Assembly (NCBI GenBank): GCA_964394835.1
Contig: CAYMZA010000033.1
Coordinates: 1 to 5,082 of the forward strand
DNA: 5,082 nt
Reading direction: 5' to 3'
Source of the DNA: UM-FILTER-36-13 sp964394835
Lineage (GTDB): Bacteria; Patescibacteriota; Patescibacteriia; UBA1558; GWA2-36-10
The notes beneath the pieces are model-generated. The model saw only the letters and a program-made list of their open reading frames with translations. It made no database searches and had not been told where the DNA came from. Both the position numbers and the translations under genes were made by a program. Numbering within the stretch: position 1 is the first letter of the stretch; every line of letters begins with the position of its first letter. Shown piece by piece: positions 1 to 5,082 of this stretch.

Positions 1-6
1 AATAGA

Positions 7-159
7 GCGTTTCCGCTTTTCTCTGATTAAGAGAAACACAAAACAGAAAAATTTTCTTTTCCTTTTAAAAGAAAAAATTGCGCGCGAAAAAAATAAAAAA
101 TGTAGAGAAAATTTTTCTGTTTTGGTTTGCCGTAGCGAAGCGGAGGCGAGCGGAAACGC
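7..159. repeat. Large imperfect palindrome with branched fold potential
   Basis: The outer arms are perfect 11-base complements: 7-17 (GCGTTTCCGCT) and 149-159 (AGCGGAAACGC). Inside them, 39-57 pairs perfectly with 106-124 (19 bp). That stem can continue with a few mismatches through 58-66/97-105. A separate small hairpin sits between the arms at 18-24/30-36 (TTTCTCT, 5-base loop, AGAGAAA). The right flank, 129-147, is GC-rich and could form a weak third arm. The whole could fold as a branched, cloverleaf-like RNA or as a DNA cruciform. The GC-rich blocks (81-86 and about 129-160) contrast with the AT-rich genes. It could be a dispersed intergenic repeat (MITE- or REP-like), a long terminator or processing site for a gene left of the window, or a structured RNA. 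No flanking target duplication is evident. The pairing is directly visible; the function is unknown. Confidence 0.6.
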
Positions 160-229
160 ACCTCATTATTATTCTGGGTTTTCTTTGAAAAAAGTTCGGA
201 TTTCGTTCAGAATACGGAGCCAAATTGTA
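160..229. other. Intergenic spacer upstream of exporter promoter
   Basis: No open reading frame is convincing here on either strand. A modest imperfect stem is possible between 170-179 and 205-214 (core ATTCTG with CAGAAT, extended by G-U pairs), enclosing 25 bases. It could be a weak regulatory fold or chance. No good -35 hexamer is seen at 16-18 bases upstream of the -10 box at 233-238. Confidence 0.35.
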
Positions 230-244
230 TGTTATAATAGTAAA
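230..244 (+). promoter_or_regulatory. Extended -10 promoter, leaderless geometry
   Basis: TATAAT at 233-238 matches the sigma-70 -10 consensus exactly. It is preceded by TG and one base (230-232), the extended -10 form, which can compensate for the missing -35 box. Only six bases (239-244) separate the box from ATG 245. Transcription usually begins about seven bases after the -10 box, so the predicted first nucleotide is the A of that ATG. The two other promoters in the window have almost the same geometry, which supports ATG 245 as the original start of the exporter gene. Confidence 0.72.
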
Positions 245-358
245 ATGAAAAGTTTAACAAAATAAACATTTAAGATTTTTTGGAAACACTTATTAGAATA
301 TAAGTGGTCTGTTTTATTTACACTTATATCTATAACAATAGGCGTTGTATGTAATATA
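245..358 (+). pseudogene. Original 5' end of the ABC exporter, cut by a TAA codon
   Basis: ATG 245 opens a frame reading MKSLTK, then TAA at 263-265. The same frame then continues without interruption into the exporter at 359. The 31 codons after the stop read like a normal exporter N-terminus: a basic, aromatic amphipathic stretch (KIFWKHLLEYKW) followed by the first part of membrane helix 1 (SVLFTLISITIGVV). Restoring codon 7 to CAA (Gln) would give a protein of 582 residues, a usual length for half-size type IV ABC exporters. There is no ATG, GTG or TTG between the stop and 359; ATT at 275 is the only other marginal initiation codon. The simplest reading is a single C-to-T nonsense change. 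Other readings are sequencing error, a mixed population, readthrough, or a real six-codon leader peptide. Confidence 0.72.
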
Positions 359-1993
359 TTGGCTCCTTTATTGTATAAAGATTTTTTTGATATTTTAGTT
401 GAATCAGGAGATGTAATACTTTTAAAGAGTGTATTGTATAAAGTATTAATAATTTTTGTTATTTCTTGGGTATTTTGGCGTACTTCTAATTTTACTACAG
501 CATATTTTCAAACACATATCATGGCTGATTTATCTAATTATTGTTTTGCTTACCTACATAAACATTCAGTTAATTTTTTTAATAATAATTTTGTAGGAGC
601 ATTGGTCAAAAAAGTAAATAGATTTGCTAGATCTTTTGAAGGTGTTGTAGATGGTATTATATGGGATTTTTTACCTATTACAATTAATATTGGTTTGATA
701 ATAATTATTTTAAGTAGTCGTAATTTATGGTTAGGTTTAAGTATTTTGATTTGGGTTATTATATACATTATAATTAATTATTATTTTAGTTTATATAAAC
801 TAAAATATGATGTTAAAAGAACTGAATTAAATTCTAAAGTAACAGGAGTATTGGCTGATACTATAACCAACCAATTAAATGTTAAATTATTTACTGGATA
901 TGATAGAGAAAATATATTATTTCAAAAAATAAATGGTCAATTACAAAAATTAAGGATATTTACTTGGAATTTATCAAATCATTTTAATTCTTTTCAAGCC
1001 CTTTTAATGATTATTTTAGAGATTGGAATAATGTTTTATGCCGTTACATTATGGCAAAAAGGAAGTATTACAGTTGGTGATTTTGTTTTAATTCAAACAT
1101 ATCTTTCTATTATAATTATGAGGTTGTGGAATTTTGGTCGTATAATACGAAATTATTATGAAAATATGGCAGAAGCTTATGAAATGACAGAGATACTAGA
1201 AAGACCTCATGGTATTAAAGATAGTAAAAGTGCTAAATCACTTAAAGTAGAAAAAGGAGAAATTGAATTTAAGAATGTTAATTTTGCATACAATAGAACA
1301 AACAAGGTAATTAGTAACTTTAATTTAAAAATTGAATCTAAAGAAAAAATAGGTATTATAGGTCCTTCTGGATCAGGTAAATCAACTTTAATTAATCTAT
1401 TATTAAGAAATTATGATTTAGATCATGGTAAGATAAAAATAGACAGTCAAAAGATATCTAGCATTACTCAGGAAAGTTTATGGAAAAATATATCTTTAGT
1501 AAATCAAGACTCAATACTTTTTCATAGAACTTTAAAGGATAATATTAAGTATGGTAAACTAAATGCTACTGATAAAGAAGTATATCAAGCAAGTAAGCTA
1601 GCTAATGCTCATAAATTTATAATTAATTTTCCTGAAGAATATAATACATATGTAGGTGAAAGAGGTGTTAAACTATCTGGTGGTGAAAGGCAAAGAGTGA
1701 CTATAGCTAGAGCTATATTAAAGAATTCTCCAATATTAGTTTTAGATGAAGCTACTTCTAGTTTAGATTCAGTTTCAGAAGAGTTGATACAAGATGCTTT
1801 ATATAATTTGATGAAAGATAAAACAGTTATTGTAATAGCTCATAGATTATCTACTATTATGAAAATGGATAGAATTGTAGTTATAGATAAAGGAAAAATA
1901 GTAGAGCAAGGAAATCATCAAGAGTTGATAAAGAAAAAAGGTGGCTTATATAAAAAGTTATGGGAAAAACAAGTAGGTGGATTTGTCATTTAA
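359..1993 (+). CDS. ABC exporter half-transporter (membrane plus ATPase domains)
   Basis: This is an ATP-driven exporter subunit of the MsbA/multidrug type (type IV fold), expected to work as a dimer in the cytoplasmic membrane; the substrate cannot be told. In numbering from TTG 359, membrane helices lie near 25-40, 100-118, 122-143, 213-232 and 241-260, with the rest of helix 1 at the very start. The ATPase domain begins near 300: A-loop Tyr311, Walker A GPSGSGKST 335-343, Q-loop Gln383, signature LSGGERQ 439-445, Walker B ending Asp463 with catalytic Glu464, D-loop SSLD 467-470 and H-loop His495. All catalytic motifs are intact. TTG 359 lacks a ribosome-binding site and bisects helix 1, so it is a default start only; the natural start is probably ATG 245, blocked by TAA 263. 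The HAD gene follows after 9 bases in the same frame, probably in one operon. Confidence 0.85.
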   Translation: MAPLLYKDFFDILVESGDVILLKSVLYKVLIIFVISWVFWRTSNFTTAYFQTHIMADLSNYCFAYLHKHSVNFFNNNFVGALVKKVNRFARSFEGVVDGIIWDFLPITINIGLIIIILSSRNLWLGLSILIWVIIYIIINYYFSLYKLKYDVKRTELNSKVTGVLADTITNQLNVKLFTGYDRENILFQKINGQLQKLRIFTWNLSNHFNSFQALLMIILEIGIMFYAVTLWQKGSITVGDFVLIQTYLSIIIMRLWNFGRIIRNYYENMAEAYEMTEILERPHGIKDSKSAKSLKVEKGEIEFKNVNFAYNRTNKVISNFNLKIESKEKIGIIGPSGSGKSTLINLLLRNYDLDHGKIKIDSQKISSITQESLWKNISLVNQDSILFHRTLKDNIKYGKLNATDKEVYQASKLANAHKFIINFPEEYNTYVGERGVKLSGGERQRVTIARAILKNSPILVLDEATSSLDSVSEELIQDALYNLMKDKTVIVIAHRLSTIMKMDRIVVIDKGKIVEQGNHQELIKKKGGLYKKLWEKQVGGFVI

Positions 1994-2002
1994 ATAGAAA
2001 AT

Positions 2003-2650
2003 ATGAAAAATGCTAAATTAGTATTATTTGATATAGATAATACAATTACTCATGGAGTAGATACAATAGAATACTATAATCAATATTCTCCAATGTTAGA
2101 GAAAACACTGGCAAATGCTTTGAGTATAAGTTTAAAAGAAGCTAAAAGAATAGCTGATGAATATAGAGCTAAACATCATGGTATGGGGCAAATAGCTTTT
2201 GAGGAATTAGATATTGATACCTTTGCTTGGTATGATGCTATCTCAGAGATTAAAATTAAAGAATATCTTAAGCCAAAATGGGATATTAATTCTTTTTTTA
2301 AGAATATGAAATCCAAGGGTATAACCTTAGGTATTATTACAGATGGTCCAATAATTCAAGCTAAGAAGATATTAAAAGCTTGTGAGGTTGATAGATTTTT
2401 ATTTGATATTTTTATCGCATGGGAAAGAGGTAAAAAAATGCCGAAGAATGGCTCTTCTAAAGTTTATTCTAAAATAGTTAAAGAATTTCCTTTTAAGAAA
2501 AAAGAAATTTTTATGGTTGGTGATTCTTTAAGGGCTGATGTTTTACCAGCTCTTAAAGTTGGTATAAATGCAGTTCATATTTCTGATCAAAAGTATAATG
2601 ATAATTGTATAACAGTAAAAACAATTAGAGATCTAGAGGGATTAATATGA
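2003..2650 (+). CDS. HAD-family phosphatase, pyrimidine 5'-nucleotidase-like
   Basis: This is a soluble 215-residue HAD hydrolase with a Rossmann core and a small helical cap (C1 type, about residues 16-90). Motif I is FDIDNT with nucleophile Asp10 and acid/base Asp12. Motif II is IITDG with Thr113. Motif III is probably Lys145 in GKKMPK. Motif IV is GDSLRAD with Asp174 and Asp179. All four are present, so the enzyme should be active with Mg2+. The cap pattern (YRAKHHG, then a Glu-Leu-Asp-Ile-Asp stretch near 55-72) and the Tyr-rich segment after motif III resemble the pyrimidine 5'-nucleotidase (SDT1/SSM1-like) branch, which dephosphorylates UMP or CMP. Its neighbour is a nucleoside hydrolase, which fits a nucleotidase. 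Phosphoglycolate phosphatase or another small-molecule phosphatase remains possible. ATG 2003 lies 9 bases after the exporter stop with no close Shine-Dalgarno. The stop TGA is followed directly by TAA. Confidence 0.82.
   Translation: MKNAKLVLFDIDNTITHGVDTIEYYNQYSPMLEKTLANALSISLKEAKRIADEYRAKHHGMGQIAFEELDIDTFAWYDAISEIKIKEYLKPKWDINSFFKNMKSKGITLGIITDGPIIQAKKILKACEVDRFLFDIFIAWERGKKMPKNGSSKVYSKIVKEFPFKKKEIFMVGDSLRADVLPALKVGINAVHISDQKYNDNCITVKTIRDLEGLI
2636..2640 (+). promoter_or_regulatory. Shine-Dalgarno-like GAGGG before nucleoside hydrolase
   Basis: GAGGG ends six bases before ATG 2647, within the last codons of the upstream HAD gene. Position and match to the anti-Shine-Dalgarno are good. It is the only convincing ribosome-binding site among the gene starts in this window, and it fixes the start at 2647 together with the ATGA stop/start overlap. 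Confidence 0.6.
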
Positions 2651-3621
2651 TAAATGAAGCAAAAAGAAAAATTATAATAGATACTGACCCAGGACATGAT
2701 GATGCCTTAGCTATTGTATTATTAGAAAAATCAAATTTGTTTGATATTCAGTGTATAACAACAGTAGCTGGTAATTCTTCAATTCAAAATGTTACTAATA
2801 ATACTAGATATATTTTGGATTTAATAAAAAGTAAAACAAGTATTTTTTCTGGTTCTTCAAAACCATTAAAAAGAAAATTAATAAAAGCAGTTGTTCATGG
2901 TGGTTCTGGATTAGAAGGTGCTAAAATTATTAAAAAAGAAAAATTAAATAATAAAGCTGTAGATAAGATAATTAGTATTATTAGAAGTAATCCTAATCAA
3001 GTTTCAATTTTGATTATTGGTCCTCAAACTAATATAGCTAAAGCGTTTTTAAAAGATTCTCAATTACCAAAGTTAATAAAAGAATTAGTAATAATGGGTG
3101 GTGCTATAAAAGTGCCTGGTAATAAAAATCGTGTTGCTGAATTTAATATTTTTGTTGATCCTGAGGCAGCAGAAATAGTTTTTAAAGCTAATGTTAAAAA
3201 AGTATTAATACCACTTGATATATCTAATGATGTATATTTAAAATTATCAGAGCTTGATAAAATTAAAAAAAGAAAGATATATAAGCCACTTAAAAAAATG
3301 ATGGAGAATTATGTGAGTGGCATAGAAAAATATGAAAAAGTAGCTAAAGCATATATGTATGATCCATTAGCTGCATATTATTTAGTTAATAAAAAAGCTT
3401 TTAAAACTAAAAAGGTTGATATTTGTATTGAAACAAAAGGTGATTTAACAAGGGGTATGACAGTTATTGATAATAGGTTATGGGATGATAAGAATAATAA
3501 TATAGACTTAGTTGTTAAAGTAGATAAAAAGAAATTTAATAAAGATTTAATTAGTATTTTAAGTAATAGTAAATATATATATTTTACTTTATTATATTGT
3601 AAGGTTATTTTTATTTCTTAA
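2647..3621 (+). CDS. Nucleoside hydrolase (inosine-uridine-preferring family)
   Basis: This enzyme cleaves the N-glycosidic bond of ribonucleosides to free base plus ribose in the cytoplasm, using bound Ca2+. The family hallmark DTDPGHDDA lies at residues 12-20 and supplies the calcium-binding and general-base aspartates (Asp14, Asp18, Asp19). Further family motifs are Asn43 in VAGN, the HGGSGLEG loop at 84-91 (usually HGxDGLG), GPQTNIA at 125-131 (usually GPLTNIA), and GGAIKVPGN...AEFN..VDPEAA at 151-175 with Glu165 and Asn167. The C-terminal calcium Asp is Asp239 in MYDPLAA. The residue before it, His in well-studied inosine-uridine hydrolases (His241 of the Crithidia enzyme), is Tyr238 here, so base preference may differ. 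At 324 residues it is slightly long, and the last 15 residues are hydrophobic and not family-like. ATGA overlap with the HAD gene indicates translational coupling. It ends with tandem stops TAA TGA. Confidence 0.9.
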   Translation: MINEAKRKIIIDTDPGHDDALAIVLLEKSNLFDIQCITTVAGNSSIQNVTNNTRYILDLIKSKTSIFSGSSKPLKRKLIKAVVHGGSGLEGAKIIKKEKLNNKAVDKIISIIRSNPNQVSILIIGPQTNIAKAFLKDSQLPKLIKELVIMGGAIKVPGNKNRVAEFNIFVDPEAAEIVFKANVKKVLIPLDISNDVYLKLSELDKIKKRKIYKPLKKMMENYVSGIEKYEKVAKAYMYDPLAAYYLVNKKAFKTKKVDICIETKGDLTRGMTVIDNRLWDDKNNNIDLVVKVDKKKFNKDLISILSNSKYIYFTLLYCKVIFIS

Positions 3622-3627
3622 TGAGCA

Positions 3628-3656
3628 TTGTAAAATAATAAGATATTAAGTAATAT
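3628..3656 (+). promoter_or_regulatory. Promoter of the flavoprotein gene, TTGTAA-17-TAATAT
   Basis: A -35 box TTGTAA (3628-3633) and a -10 box TAATAT (3651-3656) are separated by exactly 17 bp, the preferred sigma-70 spacing. Six bases separate the -10 box from ATG 3663, so transcription should begin at or next to the start codon and leave no room for a Shine-Dalgarno leader. The module is nearly duplicated before asnS at 4900-4928. There is no terminator hairpin in this 41-base spacer, so readthrough from the upstream operon is also likely. Confidence 0.7.
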
Positions 3657-3662
3657 ATAGCT

Positions 3663-4895
3663 ATGATATATGATGTAATAGTAATAGGTGGTGGTCCAGC
3701 TGGTTTGATGTCAGCAGGAAGAGCAGCTGAAAAAGGTTCTCGAGTTTTACTTTTGGAAAAAAATGATAGATTAGCTAGAAAGCTAATAATAACAGGCAAG
3801 GGTAGATGTAATATAACTAATGCAGAATTAAGTTTGAATAATTTAGTAGATAAGTTTGGTAAAAATGGTAAATTCCTTTATCATTCTTTTAATCAATTTA
3901 GTAATGATGCTATTATAGCTTTTTTTGAAGAGAGAAATTTACTCACTAAAGTAGAAAGAGGTAATAGGGTATTTCCTAAAAGTGATTTATCTTTAGATGT
4001 TTTAGATATAATTAAAGATTATTTAAAAAAAGGTAAAGTAGAAATAATGACTAATGTTAATATACAAGATATTGTAGTTAAAAATAATCTAATAGATAAG
4101 ATATTATTAAAAAATAAAAAAGAATTGAAAGCTAGTAAATATATTTTAGCTACAGGTGGTAAATCATATCCTGTAACAGGATCTACTGGAGATGGATACA
4201 CATGGTTAAAGAAAATGGGTCATAAGATAATAGATATTAATCCATCTTTAACTCCTTTAATTTTAAAAGAGTCATATATTAAAGAATTAGAAGGTCTTAG
4301 CTTGAAGAATGTAGATATTAATGTATATCAAGATAATAAAAAAATAGATTCTCGTTTTGGAGAAGCTTTATTTACTTTACGCGGTATGTCTGGGCCAATA
4401 ATTTTAGATATGAGTAAGAATATAGGTAAGGCATTAAAAAGGGGTAATGTTAAATTAAGTATTAATTTTAAGCCAAGTTTAGATTTTAAAATCTTAGACA
4501 AACGTATTCAAGGTGATTTTATGAAATTAGGTAATAAATTATTTAAAAACAGTCTTAATGAACTATTACCAAAGAAATTAATTCCTGTTGTTATAAAATT
4601 ATCTAAAATAGATCCAGATAAAAAAGTAAATAGTATTACAAAAGAAGAAAGAAAAGTAATATTACATCTTTTAAAAAACTTCGAAGTAAATGTTAAATCT
4701 TTGCATGGTTTTAATAAAGCAATAGTTACATCTGGAGGTGTTCACCTTAAAGAAGTTGATCCAAAAACTATGCAGTCTAAGATTGTAAAAAACCTTTACT
4801 TAGTAGGTGAAATATTAGACTTAGACGGCCCTACAGGAGGATATAATTTACAAGTTTGTTGGAGTACAGCTTTTGTAGCTGGTTCTAGTATATAA
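3663..4895 (+). CDS. HI0933/YhiN-like FAD-dependent oxidoreductase
   Basis: This is a 410-residue flavoprotein of the HI0933 family (also called YhiN, BaiN-like or aminoacetone-oxidase-like). The N-terminal dinucleotide-binding fold shows GGGPAG at 9-14, with Glu32 at the end of the second strand for the FAD ribose. The family signature TGKGRCNITN lies at 44-53. A second FAD motif, ATGG, is at 163-166. The C-terminal block SGGV (357-360) and GEILDLDGPTGGYNLQ (382-397) closes the FAD site. The middle, about 195-350, is the family's inserted substrate/cap region. Length and motif order are complete. The family is widespread in bacteria, but the reaction is mostly unknown; BaiN of bile-acid bacteria is one characterised relative, and that role need not apply here. 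The start is set by the promoter 6 bases upstream and by the Rossmann strand beginning at residue 3. It probably forms its own transcription unit. Confidence 0.9.
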   Translation: MIYDVIVIGGGPAGLMSAGRAAEKGSRVLLLEKNDRLARKLIITGKGRCNITNAELSLNNLVDKFGKNGKFLYHSFNQFSNDAIIAFFEERNLLTKVERGNRVFPKSDLSLDVLDIIKDYLKKGKVEIMTNVNIQDIVVKNNLIDKILLKNKKELKASKYILATGGKSYPVTGSTGDGYTWLKKMGHKIIDINPSLTPLILKESYIKELEGLSLKNVDINVYQDNKKIDSRFGEALFTLRGMSGPIILDMSKNIGKALKRGNVKLSINFKPSLDFKILDKRIQGDFMKLGNKLFKNSLNELLPKKLIPVVIKLSKIDPDKKVNSITKEERKVILHLLKNFEVNVKSLHGFNKAIVTSGGVHLKEVDPKTMQSKIVKNLYLVGEILDLDGPTGGYNLQVCWSTAFVAGSSI

Positions 4896-4899
4896 TTGT

Positions 4900-4928
4900 T
4901 TGTAAAATAATTAAATATTAGGTAATAT
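4900..4928 (+). promoter_or_regulatory. Promoter of asnS, TTGTAA-17-TAATAT
   Basis: TTGTAA (4900-4905) and TAATAT (4923-4928) are again 17 bp apart, and ATG 4937 follows the -10 box by 8 bases. Positions 4901-4931 match 3629-3659 at 28 of 31 bases, including most of the spacer between the boxes. The predicted transcription start lies at or within a base or two of the ATG, so a leaderless mRNA is expected. No terminator is visible in the 41-base spacer. Confidence 0.7.
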
Positions 4929-4936
4929 ATATAAAT

Positions 4937-5082
4937 ATGATATACATTAAACAATTAAAAGAATACATTGATAAAGAAGTAGAAATTAATGCTTGGGTAT
5001 CTAATTTTAGATCTTCAGGTAAAATATCTTTTTGGGAATTAAGAGATGGTACAGGATATGTACAAGCTATATTATCTTCTAA
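4937..5082 (+). CDS. asnS: Asparaginyl-tRNA synthetase, N-terminal part (cut by window end)
   Basis: The 48 complete codons encode the start of a class IIb aminoacyl-tRNA synthetase, which would charge tRNA-Asn with asparagine using ATP. The visible part is the anticodon-binding OB-fold: MIYIKQLKEYIDKEVEINAW (1-20), then RSSGKISF near 25-32 and LRDGTGYVQAIL near 35-46. The RSSGK...RDGTG..Q combination is typical of AsnRS; AspRS usually has RDxGxxxF and RDRxG here. The catalytic domain lies beyond the window, so AspRS or another relative cannot be fully excluded. The start is supported by the OB-fold beginning at once and by the promoter directly upstream. Confidence 0.8.
   Translation, partial: MIYIKQLKEYIDKEVEINAWVSNFRSSGKISFWELRDGTGYVQAILSS

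Noticed and set aside
1..165. Insertion-sequence end or complete MITE with target duplication
   Set aside because: The inverted arms are clear, but I see no matching direct repeats at the flanks and no transposase, so a transposon call is not supported from this window alone.
1..244. tRNA, riboswitch or CRISPR repeat in the left intergenic region
   Set aside because: The branched fold superficially resembles a cloverleaf, but arm lengths, loops and conserved bases do not fit tRNA. No recurring spacer-separated repeats and no riboswitch core that I recognise are present.
245..265. A genuine six-codon regulatory leader peptide (MKSLTK)
   Set aside because: The codons show no attenuation-type run of one amino acid, and the homologous exporter N-terminus continues in the same frame right after the stop without a start codon. 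Kept as a minor alternative only.
550..768. Reverse-strand 72-codon open frame inside the exporter
   Set aside because: It lies antisense to a clearly coding membrane-domain region, shows no family motif and has no promoter or ribosome-binding site of its own.
3622..3662. Intrinsic terminator in the spacers after 3621 or after 4895
   Set aside because: No stable GC hairpin followed by a T-run is present; both 41-base spacers are filled by promoter elements.
3611..3799. Reverse-strand 62-codon open frame across the spacer and start of the flavoprotein
   Set aside because: It overlaps the conserved GGGPAG-encoding region antisense and looks like a shadow of that gene.
4019..4201. Reverse-strand 60-codon open frame inside the flavoprotein
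   Set aside because: It is antisense to conserved coding sequence, with low-complexity hydrophobic content and no supporting signals.
245..4895. Reassignment of TAA or TGA to an amino acid
   Set aside because: TAA and TGA end genes as tandem stops (TGA TAA at 2648-2653, TAA TGA at 3619-3624), family-length proteins end at TAA, and no conserved position inside the genes is encoded by TGA. One TAA at 263 is better explained as a local nonsense change.

Overview
The window is strongly AT-rich bacterial DNA. It holds four co-oriented, closely packed genes plus the first 48 codons of a fifth, all on the + strand. The low GC, short spacers, general lack of Shine-Dalgarno sequences and style of the ABC exporter N-terminus suggest a small-genome bacterium, possibly of the Patescibacteria/CPR type. 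That assignment is an inference, since no rRNA or marker phylogeny is visible. The genetic code looks standard for bacteria: TAA and TGA act as stops, TGG encodes Trp, and the long ORFs contain no in-frame TGA.

Positions 1-244 are non-coding. They contain a large imperfect palindrome (about 7-159) with local GC-rich blocks unlike the genes around it, then a spacer that ends in an extended -10 promoter (TGT-TATAAT) six bases before an ATG at 245. That ATG opens the natural reading frame of a half-size ABC exporter, but codon 7 is TAA (263-265). The same frame then runs unbroken to 1993. The only conventional start after the stop is TTG 359, which would cut the first membrane helix in half. The exporter therefore looks like a recently broken gene (one C-to-T change from CAA), a sequence error, or a case of restart or readthrough.

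Positions 2003-3621 hold a HAD phosphatase resembling pyrimidine 5'-nucleotidases and a nucleoside hydrolase that overlaps it by 4 bases (ATGA). Together they could convert a nucleoside monophosphate to nucleoside and then to free base plus ribose, a compact salvage pair. They probably share a transcript with the exporter.

Positions 3663-4895 encode an HI0933/YhiN-like flavoprotein, and 4937 to the window end encodes the start of asparaginyl-tRNA synthetase. The two 41-base spacers before these genes carry nearly the same sequence, TTGTAA - 17 bp - TAATAT, with the -10 box only 6 or 8 bases from the ATG. With the promoter before 245 this gives three promoters whose predicted transcription start falls on or next to the start codon, so leaderless mRNAs are likely. 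The one clear Shine-Dalgarno-like sequence belongs to the internal operon gene at 2647.

I see no CRISPR array, tRNA, rRNA, insertion sequence or clear intrinsic terminator between genes. The genes are ordinary families. The points most worth a second look are the nonsense codon in the exporter, the repeated leaderless promoter module and the palindromic structure at the left end.
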